Of a stretch of DNA of 37,323 nucleotides, positions 7,126-14,940 are shown in pieces; the stretch's first letter is position 1; every line of letters starts with the position of its first letter. Both the position numbers and the translations under genes were made by a program. The stretch lies in assembly GCF_001894785.1 (NCBI RefSeq), contig NZ_BCWW01000022.1:1-37323 (forward strand), read 5' to 3'. Origin of the DNA: Rhodococcoides fascians NBRC 12155 = LMG 3623 (lineage in GTDB: Bacteria > Actinomycetota > Actinomycetes > Mycobacteriales > Mycobacteriaceae). The notes below the pieces were generated by a model. That model had not been told where the DNA came from. It saw only the letters and a list, made by a program, of their open reading frames with translations, and ran no database searches.

Positions 7126-7977
7126 GTGGCTCCCATCAAGATCGGTGCATTGGCAGCACATTTCGGTAGAGATGTCGATCGGGCCGTACTGAAGATCACG
7201 ACGATCATCTCCAGTGCGGCCCGCGAGGGAATCGATCTCTTGGTGCTGCCCGACGCATCCCTCGGGGGTTACATCAACAGCCTGAGCAATCCGGATCCGT
7301 CCGAGTTGCCGCCCACTCTCGATCCTGACGGTCCGGAGTTGGCTGCGATCATCGCAGCGGCGGGTGCGATGACGGTGTGCATCGGGTACACCGAGTTGTC
7401 GAAGGGGCTGCGGTACAACGCTGCTGCGTGCCTGACGGGCGACGGGATCCTCGGCAGTCACCGCAAGGTGCATCAGCCGCTCGGGGAATCCTTGGCCTAC
7501 GCCGCCGGAGATCGGTTCGAGGCCTTCGATACACCGGTCGGACGGATGGGCATGCTGATCGACTACGACAAGACGTTCCCGGAGTCGGCCCGCACGCTCG
7601 CATTGGATGGCGCGAGAATCATTGCGGCGCTGTCGGCGTGGCCGGCCAGCGTCACCGATCGGGCCTCCTCGCTACCGAACGATCGGCAGTCGCGACTGTT
7701 CGATCTGTACGACGCTGCGCGCGCCGCCGAGAACCAGGTGGTGCTCGTCTCGTCCAACCAGACCGGGGTGATGGGATCCCTGCGGTTCCTCGGCCAGGCG
7801 AAGATTGTCGGGCCCGGCGGAGACGTGTTGGCCAAGACGTGGTCCAAAGGCGGTTTGGCCGTGCACGAGATCGACGTCGATGCCGAGGTGGATCGGGCCC
7901 GGAGAGGTCTGCATCACCTGGCCGAGCGACGCGTCGACGCCTATCCGAACTTGTTGCAGGAGAAGCCGGATCGATGA
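7126..7977 (+). CDS. Second nitrilase-like protein, catalytic Glu and Cys both replaced by Asp
   Basis: The product is 283 residues from a GTG eight bases after the flavoprotein stop. The ribosome site is poor, so re-initiation after the upstream gene is likely. It aligns along its whole length with the cluster nitrilase (shared YRYNAA/SYRKVHQPLGE-like, FDTPVGRMGM and KIVGPGG segments). The catalytic positions differ: E43 becomes D43 (LPDASLGGY) and the nucleophile C155 becomes D146 (MLIDYDKTF), while the lysine is kept (K114). By known nitrilase chemistry it should not form the thioester intermediate. It may be a regulatory or structural partner of the active nitrilase, which often assembles as oligomers or filaments, or may have a different activity. 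Confidence 0.85.
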   Translation: MAPIKIGALAAHFGRDVDRAVLKITTIISSAAREGIDLLVLPDASLGGYINSLSNPDPSELPPTLDPDGPELAAIIAAAGAMTVCIGYTELSKGLRYNAAACLTGDGILGSHRKVHQPLGESLAYAAGDRFEAFDTPVGRMGMLIDYDKTFPESARTLALDGARIIAALSAWPASVTDRASSLPNDRQSRLFDLYDAARAAENQVVLVSSNQTGVMGSLRFLGQAKIVGPGGDVLAKTWSKGGLAVHEIDVDAEVDRARRGLHHLAERRVDAYPNLLQEKPDR

Positions 7978-9035
7978 AGATCGCGCTGTTGACCTATTCG
8001 TCCAAACCGCGCGGAGGCGTGGTGCATACGTTGGCTCTGGCCGAAGCGCTGGCACGCGCCGGCCAGGATGTGTCGGTGTGGTCGCTGGGCCGCGGGGGCG
8101 ACAGTGAGTTCTTCCGCAAGGTCGACCCGGCTGTCACCGTTCGGATGGTCCCGTTTTCCCACCGCGAGAACGAGACCGTCGGCGAGCGGATTCTGCGATC
8201 GATAGGCGTTCTGCGGCAGGCTTTCACGCCCGACGAGTACGACATCGTCCATGCTCAGGACTGCATCTCGGCCAACGCCGTCGGCCGGTGCATCAGGACC
8301 ATCCACCATCTCGACGAGTTCACCACTCCCGAGCTCGCGGCATGTCACGAACGAGCGATCACCGCGCCGTACGCGCGAATCTGTGTGTCCACTGCGGTGG
8401 CCGACGACGTCCGACGCGGCTGGGGGTTCGATCCGGTCGTCATTCCCAATGGAGTCGATGCCGGAAGGTTCTCGGCAGCAGCCGAATCGGGCCGATCGCA
8501 CTGGAACGGGAAGTTCGGCAGGTACGTGCTTGCAGTCGGCGGCATCGAGCCACGCAAGGGCAGTCTCGATCTACTCGACGCCTTCGCCGGGCTGTCCGAT
8601 CGCCACGTGCAACTGGTGTTCGCCGGCGGCGAGACCCTGTTCGACTACCGTGACTATCGGTCCGAATTCGACCGTCGAGCAGTAGAACTGGGCATCGAGC
8701 CGGTGATACTCGGAACCGTCGACGACGACGAGCTGCCGCATCTCGTGGCGCAGGCTGCGGTACTGCCGTTCTTCTCCACCAAGGAAGGCTTCGGCCTGGC
8801 CGCGATGGAGGCGCTCGCCGCATCGACTCCGGTGGTGGCGCGTGATCTGCCGGTACTGCGAGGGGTGTTCGGAGACAGCGTCACCTACGCGTCGTCGGTG
8901 GAGACCATGACCAGCGAATTGGACCGTGCGTTGCACGAGCCGCACGATCCGTCACCGGGGCTGGCGCTGGCGCACAGCCTCACCTGGGACGAGGCTGCGC
9001 GTCGACACCTGGAGTTCTACTCCTCGCTACGCTGA
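7974..9035 (+). CDS. MSMEG_0565-family GT4 glycosyltransferase
   Basis: The product is 353 residues, starting MKIALLTYSSKPRGGVVHTLALAEAL, with GGAGAAG ahead of the ATG and an ATGA overlap with the previous gene. The N-terminal Gly-rich loop (KPRGGVVHT), the middle IPNGVD and VGGIEPRKGSLDLL segments, and the EGFGLAAMEAL motif (EX7E) mark a retaining GT4 (GT-B fold) enzyme. It is the glycosyltransferase repeatedly found at the end of MSMEG_0572-type clusters in actinobacteria. This suggests that the pathway product, or an intermediate, becomes glycosylated. The sugar and acceptor are unknown. Its end overlaps the convergent cyclase gene by 19 bases. Confidence 0.87.
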   Translation: MKIALLTYSSKPRGGVVHTLALAEALARAGQDVSVWSLGRGGDSEFFRKVDPAVTVRMVPFSHRENETVGERILRSIGVLRQAFTPDEYDIVHAQDCISANAVGRCIRTIHHLDEFTTPELAACHERAITAPYARICVSTAVADDVRRGWGFDPVVIPNGVDAGRFSAAAESGRSHWNGKFGRYVLAVGGIEPRKGSLDLLDAFAGLSDRHVQLVFAGGETLFDYRDYRSEFDRRAVELGIEPVILGTVDDDELPHLVAQAAVLPFFSTKEGFGLAAMEALAASTPVVARDLPVLRGVFGDSVTYASSVETMTSELDRALHEPHDPSPGLALAHSLTWDEAARRHLEFYSSLR

Positions 9036-10048
9036 CCGGTTCGCTTGTTGCGCTTGAGCCGGTGAGGCTTGAGCTTGTGGAACCCTTTGACCCGTAGTGA
9101 ACGGACCGATTTGAGGTAGAACTCCGAGTCGTGACGCAGTTCATCCGTCATGACGGTATCGACCAGGATCGTTCCGGGATTGGCCGAACTGGTCAGGCGC
9201 GCAGCAATATTGACCACCGACCCGTACAGGTCGCCGTACCGTGCCAGTACCGGGCCCCACGCCAGCCCGACCCGCAGGTCCGGCATGTCCTCCTGCTCGT
9301 CGAAGGCGTCCTGGAGGTCGAGGGCGATGTGGGCGGCATCCTCGGGGGTCTGCGCGCTGAACATCACCTCGTCGCCGACGTTCTTGATCACCGAACCGCG
9401 CCCTCGCGCAATGATATTGGTGGCCAATGACTCGAACTCCTCGAGTAGCGTCGTCAACTCGCCGATGTCGAGTCGACGCGTCAGGCTCGTGTAGCCGACC
9501 ATGTCGGCGAACCCGACGGCCATCGTGGGACTGTCGGCGGCGTCGTCGGGAGCGGCGATGGATCGACCGGCCGCTGCTGCCAGGTGGCGTCGCCAGGTGT
9601 ATCCCTGGAGCGCTTCGAGGGTGGGGACGGTTTCTGCGGCGATGGCACGGGCGTTCCGGCGAATCGCGTCGATGTCGTTCGTGTCTTCTTGGCTGTCGAT
9701 GATGCGTTCGAGTATGTGAGAGTTCACAACGCCCACTTGCCATTCCGCGAGCCGGGACATCGACTGCCCGAGGGTGCGTGCGATCGCAACCTCCATCTCG
9801 GGCTTGATCACCTTCTGCGCGGTCAGTGCGGTGATCAGCTTCAGAGCTTCGAGATCGGCGTCGGTGTAGACGAGTGCGTCGGTATCGGTGTGGACGGGGA
9901 AGCCCATGCCGATCCACAGGGCGATGACCCGCTCGAGCGGAATCCCGGACTTCTCGACGATGTCGGCGCGGTTGTACTTGGGCTCGCCGCCCAGTAGATT
10001 CTGCTCGATCTCCGTCTGTACTACCGAGTTGATCTGATTCTCAGGCAT
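9017..10048 (-). CDS. Class III adenylate cyclase with N-terminal regulatory domain
   Basis: The product is 343 residues. Residues about 22-145 form an all-helical regulatory domain like that of mycobacterial Rv1264/Rv2212 cyclases. Residues about 172-335 are the catalytic domain. The key residues are present: metal aspartates D182 (GFADMVGYT) and D226 (GDEVMFSA), the adenine-specifying K222 and D273, and the transition-state pair N280 and R284. It should therefore make cAMP. It is the last gene of an operon with two phospholipid acyltransferases; its ATG overlaps the preceding stop by eight bases (ATGCCTGA). Mycobacterial relatives respond to pH or fatty acids. A link of cAMP to lipid synthesis here is inference. 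Confidence 0.88.
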   Translation of the reverse strand: MPENQINSVVQTEIEQNLLGGEPKYNRADIVEKSGIPLERVIALWIGMGFPVHTDTDALVYTDADLEALKLITALTAQKVIKPEMEVAIARTLGQSMSRLAEWQVGVVNSHILERIIDSQEDTNDIDAIRRNARAIAAETVPTLEALQGYTWRRHLAAAAGRSIAAPDDAADSPTMAVGFADMVGYTSLTRRLDIGELTTLLEEFESLATNIIARGRGSVIKNVGDEVMFSAQTPEDAAHIALDLQDAFDEQEDMPDLRVGLAWGPVLARYGDLYGSVVNIAARLTSSANPGTILVDTVMTDELRHDSEFYLKSVRSLRVKGFHKLKPHRLKRNKRTGQRSEE

Positions 10049-11468
10049 ATCCCAACGTTCTGTCGAAATAGGAACGGACGGCGTCCACGTACTCGTCGAT
10101 CTTGTCGGGATCCCAATCCGTGGTGGGTATGGGCTCGCCGACGGTGACCTTGACCGTACCGGAGTGAACGGTGAAGTCCTTCTTCCACATCACGTCACCG
10201 GCGTTGTGAATAACGATCGGAACGATCGGCACGCCGGCCTGCATCGCCAGGTGAAAACCGCCCTTCTTGAATCGGCCGAGACGGGACGTCGGCATGCGAG
10301 TGCCCTCGGGGGCGATGGCGACCGAGATGCCGCTGTGCAGCTTCTCGATCGCGGGCCGCATGGCCTCTCGCGCTTGCGCAGGATCGCCGCGGTCGACATA
10401 GGCGACGTCGAAGATCCTGCCCAACAATGCGAAGCGCGGGTCGCGTTCGAGTTCCCGCTTGGCAACGGCGGTGATGTCGCGTCGCAGGATGGAAGTGACG
10501 ATGATCGAGTCGGCGGTGCTCTGATGGTTGAACATGAAGACGGCGGGCCGGGCTGACCACGCATTTTCGGTTCCGGTGACGTCGAGCTTGACTCCGGCGA
10601 GGGTCAGCGCGATGTCCGGGGCGATGGTGCTGGTGATATTGGCACCGGTGCGGCGACTGCGGGTAAGCAATCCCAGGCCGAGCCCGATCGACGCACTCGC
10701 GAGCACCGATCCGAGCGCCGCCGTGCTGCGTACGGCCGACGTGATATCCGTGCCACGCTTCGGGCTGTCCAGCGTCAGGGCCGGCCAATTCTTCTTGGCG
10801 GCATAGCGCGCGAGATCAGGATCGGGGTTGAGGGCGATGGGACGGCCCACGGCTTCGAGCAGTGGCACGTCCTCACCGCCGTTCGAGTATGCGAAACAGC
10901 CTGCCAGAGCGATGCCTTCACGTTCGGCGTAGTCGATCGCCGCCTGCGCTTTGCGGGGTCCCCAGAGCGAATCGCCGACGAGCTCACCGGTGAGAATCCC
11001 GTCGGTGACCACCGGAGTCGTGCACAGCAACTCCTCGAACATCATGTCCTGCTGCACCGGCAGTGCCTGGTACGGCGTGGCCGAGGTAGCCATCACGAGG
11101 CGATGCCCGGCGTGCCGGTGAGCCTCGACGAGGGCCCGGGCCTGCGGGTAGATCATCGGCGCGATCTCGTTGCGGAACAGGGTGTATGCCTGTTCCATCA
11201 GGTCCTCTTCGCGACGGCCTTCGAGGCCGCGGACGGCCTTGCCCATCAGATTGTCGACGGGGGAGTTGCGCATCCGCATCTCGACGACGGCACTGGAGAT
11301 CTCCCACAGTTCCTTGACCGTGACGTCGAGGGTCTTGAGGCGTTCGAGAAACACTGCGCGAGCAGAGAATCCGTTGATAAGGGTGCCGTCGAGATCGAAG
11401 AAGGCGATGGTGTCTCGGCCGGGTGGGGCGGCGGCGATCGCTATCAGTCGATCGTCGAAGTCGGTCAT
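10041..11468 (-). CDS. HAD-IB phosphatase / PlsC-type acyltransferase fusion
   Basis: The product is 475 residues. Residues about 20-235 are a HAD-IB hydrolase domain with the DxD nucleophile motif D25-L-D27-G-T. Residues about 285-470 are a 1-acylglycerol-3-phosphate acyltransferase domain with the HX4D motif H315/D320 (NHQSTAD) and EGTRMP at 388-393. This fused form matches mycobacterial Rv2483c (PlsC). The acyltransferase half makes phosphatidic acid at the membrane; the HAD half may remove a phosphate from a related intermediate. A hydrophobic stretch around 245-268 could anchor it. It overlaps plsB upstream by ATGA and the cyclase downstream by eight bases, so all three are co-translated. 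Confidence 0.87.
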   Translation of the reverse strand: MTDFDDRLIAIAAAPPGRDTIAFFDLDGTLINGFSARAVFLERLKTLDVTVKELWEISSAVVEMRMRNSPVDNLMGKAVRGLEGRREEDLMEQAYTLFRNEIAPMIYPQARALVEAHRHAGHRLVMATSATPYQALPVQQDMMFEELLCTTPVVTDGILTGELVGDSLWGPRKAQAAIDYAEREGIALAGCFAYSNGGEDVPLLEAVGRPIALNPDPDLARYAAKKNWPALTLDSPKRGTDITSAVRSTAALGSVLASASIGLGLGLLTRSRRTGANITSTIAPDIALTLAGVKLDVTGTENAWSARPAVFMFNHQSTADSIIVTSILRRDITAVAKRELERDPRFALLGRIFDVAYVDRGDPAQAREAMRPAIEKLHSGISVAIAPEGTRMPTSRLGRFKKGGFHLAMQAGVPIVPIVIHNAGDVMWKKDFTVHSGTVKVTVGEPIPTTDWDPDKIDEYVDAVRSYFDRTLGYA

Positions 11469-13762
11469 GGATTGTTCTCCTCGGGGGCAGAGATCGGTTC
11501 CACCTCACGGAGCATTCGGTGCGCCATATCCCGGATGGTACGTACCTTGCGGGCCCATTCGTCGATCTCCAGCGCGAAGTCCCTGCGGCGGCGGGCAATG
11601 CCGTCCGAGCTGGAATCGATCAGGTCGCGGTTTTCGGCCAGTTGCAGTGCAGTGTCGAACAGTTCGCCCGAGATGGACTCACTGTGATCGAGCTGCTGGC
11701 GGAGCCGCCTGGCCTGGGCAGCGCCGAGGCATTCCGAGATGAACTTCGGTTTGTCGAATTCTCCGCTCTGCGGCAGCAGCATCAGCTGGTCGGCCACTAC
11801 CTGATAGGCCTCGAAGATCGGCTGCAGTACGCGGTGCGCCAGGTGCAGATCCTGCGATTCCAGCTGTCGCGCAGCATAATCGGGGTCGCTGATGCTGGTG
11901 CGCCAGTCCGGGTCGATGAGATCGACCTCGGATTCGAGACGCTCCCCGAAGTCCTTCTTGTCGCCGAAGAAGAACTCGAACTTGAGTAGATCTCGCAATT
12001 GCAGGGCCGACGTCCACAACGATTCCTGAGTCAGCGGCGTCGAGTCACCCTCGGTCGGTAGCACCACCAGCTCGCCGATGGCGCGCATCACGAAGAAGTG
12101 AATGGCGTTGTTGCGGAAGAACGCTGCCACCAGATGCTTGTCCTGCGCCAGGTAGAACAGCGGTTCGGGGCCGTCGTCGAAACGCTTGACGACGTTGGCG
12201 TTGACCTGTGCGATGACGGCCGAGCGGACGACGTCGACGTCGGCGATGTCCACCCCGCCCGCAGTGGGTAGGTTTCTGCGTTTGATGTAGCCGGCCAACG
12301 GCGAGATGATGGCCCACATCTCGTTGACGTTGAGTGCGCGATCCTCGATACCCAACAGCGCCATCGTGACCAGTGCTGCCGGGGTCACCGGCGTCGCATC
12401 GTTGATCGCATGGGAGACACCGAGCGCGATCTTCTGCACCGCGACGCGCTTGTCGGTGTTCTCGGCGACGATCGCCGCCACCGACATCGGCTCTCCGAAG
12501 TTCAGATAGACGTTGCCGCGCAACGTGCCCTGAGCGCGGATGTACCCGATGGCCATGCGAATGCCCTCGGCTTGCTTCTTCGCCCCGTGCGATTCTTCGG
12601 CCATCGCGCCGACCTCGTGCAGTCGGTCGTAGGTGATGGACGTCGGGATCAAATAGACGTCCTCCGCGTCGCTCGACTCGAGGGCGTCGACGAGGTAGGT
12701 CAGCAGACCGAACCGCGGCGGTCGGAGCTTTCCGGTGCGGCTGCGTCCGCCCTCGATGTACCACTCGAGGTTGAACCGCTTGCTGAGCAGAAAACTCATG
12801 TACTGACGCAGCGTCCATTTGTAGATCGCGTCCGAGAACTTGCGCTGAATGAGCACCACGCCACTGCGTTTGGCTATCGGGCCCAACGGCCAGAAGCCGA
12901 CATTGATGCCGCCCATGACGTGATTGAGCGGCAGTCCCTCGGCGAGAAGCGCGGGACGCAGCACGAGTGGGTCGAGGTAGGAACGGTGATTGGGCAGGAA
13001 CACCAACGGATAGTTCTTGTTGAGTTCGCGAACCTTCTGCAGCTGATCGCGATCGACGTCGACCTTGTACGCCCGCGAGAAGTACGCGCCGAGGGTGCCC
13101 CACATCTCGACGGCGCGCCTGGTTTCGGTCGCCACCATCTCGCCGAGGATGTCCTGAACCCTCTTGTCGACGGTGTCGCGATCCTGGCCGACGTGGTCTG
13201 CGAGCTCGGTGATGCCGTCCCTGAACTTCTTCTGCTCCGTCATGTCCTCGACGACGAAGCGCGGAATCTTGTACTCCGAGCCGATGACTCCGCGTTCGGC
13301 CTTGTCCAGTGCGAGACTCGCCTGCCGCAGGATGAACGACGACAACGACGTGCCGCCGCCGCGCTCGAACCGATCCTGGAGATCGCTCAGGGTTGCGGGT
13401 TCACCGACCAGCACTGCGGAGTGATCGGGATCGTCGTTGGCCACCCACCGCTGCCACACCCGTGTCGGCTTCGAGCGGCCTCTAGGGGCGAAGATGCGGT
13501 GCAGAATGCCGGTGCTGCGATCGGTCAACGTGACCCGCAGCGGAATGAGCAGCGGATCGTCGGCGTACCCGCGGACGGTGTCCGACAGTGATGTCCTGGC
13601 CTCACCGGACAGAACGACCGACGGGGGCCGACGTTCTCCGTCCGGGGTGGTGGCGTCGATCCACTGATTCAGGGCCTGAACCTCGAGAGTGCTTCTGGCA
13701 TCGAGCAAGTACACGTGCGGACCGTCGCTGAGCGATTGCTGGTCCGCGTCGAGGTGGTACAT
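11465..13762 (-). CDS. plsB: Glycerol-3-phosphate acyltransferase, PlsB type
   Basis: The product is 765 residues from the ATG at 13762, which has AGGAG five bases before it; the reading frame stays open nine more codons upstream without a ribosome site. The acyltransferase core carries H259-R-S-Y-L-D264 (HX4D) and E337-G-G-R-S-R-T-G-K, the signature of PlsB enzymes that put the first acyl chain on glycerol-3-phosphate. The length and the downstream PlsC neighbour match mycobacterial PlsB2 (Rv2482c). It is the first gene of the three-gene operon plsB-plsC-cyclase, and its promoter lies in the divergent region with a cluster of GTTAC/GTAAC elements. Confidence 0.9.
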   Translation of the reverse strand: MYHLDADQQSLSDGPHVYLLDARSTLEVQALNQWIDATTPDGERRPPSVVLSGEARTSLSDTVRGYADDPLLIPLRVTLTDRSTGILHRIFAPRGRSKPTRVWQRWVANDDPDHSAVLVGEPATLSDLQDRFERGGGTSLSSFILRQASLALDKAERGVIGSEYKIPRFVVEDMTEQKKFRDGITELADHVGQDRDTVDKRVQDILGEMVATETRRAVEMWGTLGAYFSRAYKVDVDRDQLQKVRELNKNYPLVFLPNHRSYLDPLVLRPALLAEGLPLNHVMGGINVGFWPLGPIAKRSGVVLIQRKFSDAIYKWTLRQYMSFLLSKRFNLEWYIEGGRSRTGKLRPPRFGLLTYLVDALESSDAEDVYLIPTSITYDRLHEVGAMAEESHGAKKQAEGIRMAIGYIRAQGTLRGNVYLNFGEPMSVAAIVAENTDKRVAVQKIALGVSHAINDATPVTPAALVTMALLGIEDRALNVNEMWAIISPLAGYIKRRNLPTAGGVDIADVDVVRSAVIAQVNANVVKRFDDGPEPLFYLAQDKHLVAAFFRNNAIHFFVMRAIGELVVLPTEGDSTPLTQESLWTSALQLRDLLKFEFFFGDKKDFGERLESEVDLIDPDWRTSISDPDYAARQLESQDLHLAHRVLQPIFEAYQVVADQLMLLPQSGEFDKPKFISECLGAAQARRLRQQLDHSESISGELFDTALQLAENRDLIDSSSDGIARRRRDFALEIDEWARKVRTIRDMAHRMLREVEPISAPEENNP

Positions 13763-14088
13763 CGAAGCTCCTGTTCCGTACCTGCGCAAGAAGGTACGCC
13801 GTCAGGCTACGCGGGAGAATCCCGGCGCGAGGGCGGTTCGGCGAGGTGGTCGACGGCACTCGACGGGCGCTCGAACGGCCTGTCGGTTAGAGTCGTGCCA
13901 TCGGCCTTCTCTGGCCAAGCCTCTCAAGTGCTAATCGTAGTAACTGTCACTTCTGGTTACAGTTACTCTGGGTTACACATACTTGGGATCGACGTCATCC
14001 TCGCGACCAATACTCGATGCTGTGCTGCCTGCGCACGTGAATCTGTGCGACAGTATTCGCAAACACTTTCGAGAAAGGCCGGTAGTCG
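13763..14088. other. Divergent promoter region between plsB and the uncharacterised gene
   Basis: No gene is evident in these 326 bases. The notable content is the 13940-13976 repeat cluster described separately. On the minus strand TACGAT (complement of 13933-13938) is a plausible -10 for plsB. On the plus strand the stretch TTACACATACT near 13973 is a plausible -10 region for the gene at 14089. Both candidates overlap or touch the repeat cluster, so one bound protein could control both directions. Confidence 0.4.
13940..13976. promoter_or_regulatory. Cluster of GTAAC/GTTAC elements, candidate operator
   Basis: GTAACTG (13940-13946) and CAGTTAC (13960-13966) form a 7-bp inverted repeat with a 13-nt spacer. 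GGTTACA occurs at 13955-13961 and again at 13971-13977, a 16-bp direct repeat. Four 5-mers of GTWAC type within 37 bases are unlikely in such GC-rich DNA and suggest a protein-binding site between divergent promoters. I cannot assign a regulator. Confidence 0.4.
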
Positions 14089-14874
14089 ATGCCACCCCGT
14101 GGGCGCGCCGTGAACGATTCGCTGACTCCCGAGAACCTGACGACGCTGGCAGCAGCGCTCGCCGAGGGACGTCGCGCCACCGTGTATCTCCGCGAGCCGA
14201 ATCCGAGCCTCGGCCTGCCCGACGGCACGTCGGCCAAGGTGGTATCCATCGACGGCAACACCGTCACCATCAGCCCGAAGGGCGTCAACGACGAACTGCC
14301 CTACGAGGCCGAGGAACTGCGCATCACCCGCAACCCGGCGACCCCACCCGCGCCTGCCAAGCGCATCCCCGCGAAGAAGACGGCATCGACTGCGCCGGTA
14401 TCGGAGCCGGTCGCTGCCTCCGAGCCGGTCGCTGTCTCGAAAACGAGCCCTTCTTCTACATCGGCCACGGCTTCTACATCGGTCACGGCGTCGACATCGA
14501 GCGCTGCTCCGAAGTCGGTACCGGCAACCGACGTTGCCGCCAAGCCCGCCGGTGCGGGGTCTGCGTCGACCGGCTCGGCCCCACGTCGTCCGAAGAAGGC
14601 GCCGGGCGGAGTGAGCGTGACCATTCATGCCGGTGCCGACAACGATTGGTCGGTCACCGTCACGCAGGGCGCGAAGAGGCCGACCAAGGCGCAGCCGGTG
14701 AGTCCGGAAGCGGTCGGTCGGGCCGTTCGTGAACTGGGCGATGTCACTGCACGCGATGCCGTCGAGGCTGTCATCTCCCATGCACGTGAAGAGGCGGCAC
14801 GCCGCGTGGCCGAACTGAGTCGTCAACTCGACGAAGCTCGGACGACTCTTGCGGCCCTCGAGCAGGACGTATGA
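14089..14874 (+). CDS. Uncharacterised two-domain protein with low-complexity linker
   Basis: The product is 261 residues from the ATG at 14089, with AGAAAGG ten bases ahead. Residues about 8-82 form a compact basic/beta-rich module (RRATVYLREPNPSLGLPDG, KVVSIDGNTVTISPKG). Residues about 85-175 are a Pro/Ala/Ser/Thr linker partly built of 18-nt tandem repeats. Residues about 178-261 contain a second small module (VSVTIHAGADNDWSVTVTQG) and a charged C-terminal helix likely to be coiled coil (ISHAREEAARRVAELSRQL). There is no signal peptide, so it is probably cytoplasmic. I do not recognise a function. It is transcribed toward the secreted protease but separated by its own 66-base gap. Confidence 0.7.
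   Translation: MPPRGRAVNDSLTPENLTTLAAALAEGRRATVYLREPNPSLGLPDGTSAKVVSIDGNTVTISPKGVNDELPYEAEELRITRNPATPPAPAKRIPAKKTASTAPVSEPVAASEPVAVSKTSPSSTSATASTSVTASTSSAAPKSVPATDVAAKPAGAGSASTGSAPRRPKKAPGGVSVTIHAGADNDWSVTVTQGAKRPTKAQPVSPEAVGRAVRELGDVTARDAVEAVISHAREEAARRVAELSRQLDEARTTLAALEQDV
14404..14507 (+). repeat. 18-nt in-frame tandem repeats in a linker
   Basis: Two 18-nt units at 14404-14439 encode the repeated SEPVAx sequence. Two nearly identical 18-nt units at 14454-14489 (one base different), plus a degenerate third to 14507, encode STS(A/V)TA. Six-residue units expand or shrink without a frameshift, so linker length may vary between strains. Confidence 0.7.
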
Positions 14875-14940
14875 GCGACTAGCTCGTGTTACGACACGTT
14901 CTGTTGCTAGGGTTCTGCCGACACCGCTGAGAGGGAGTAC

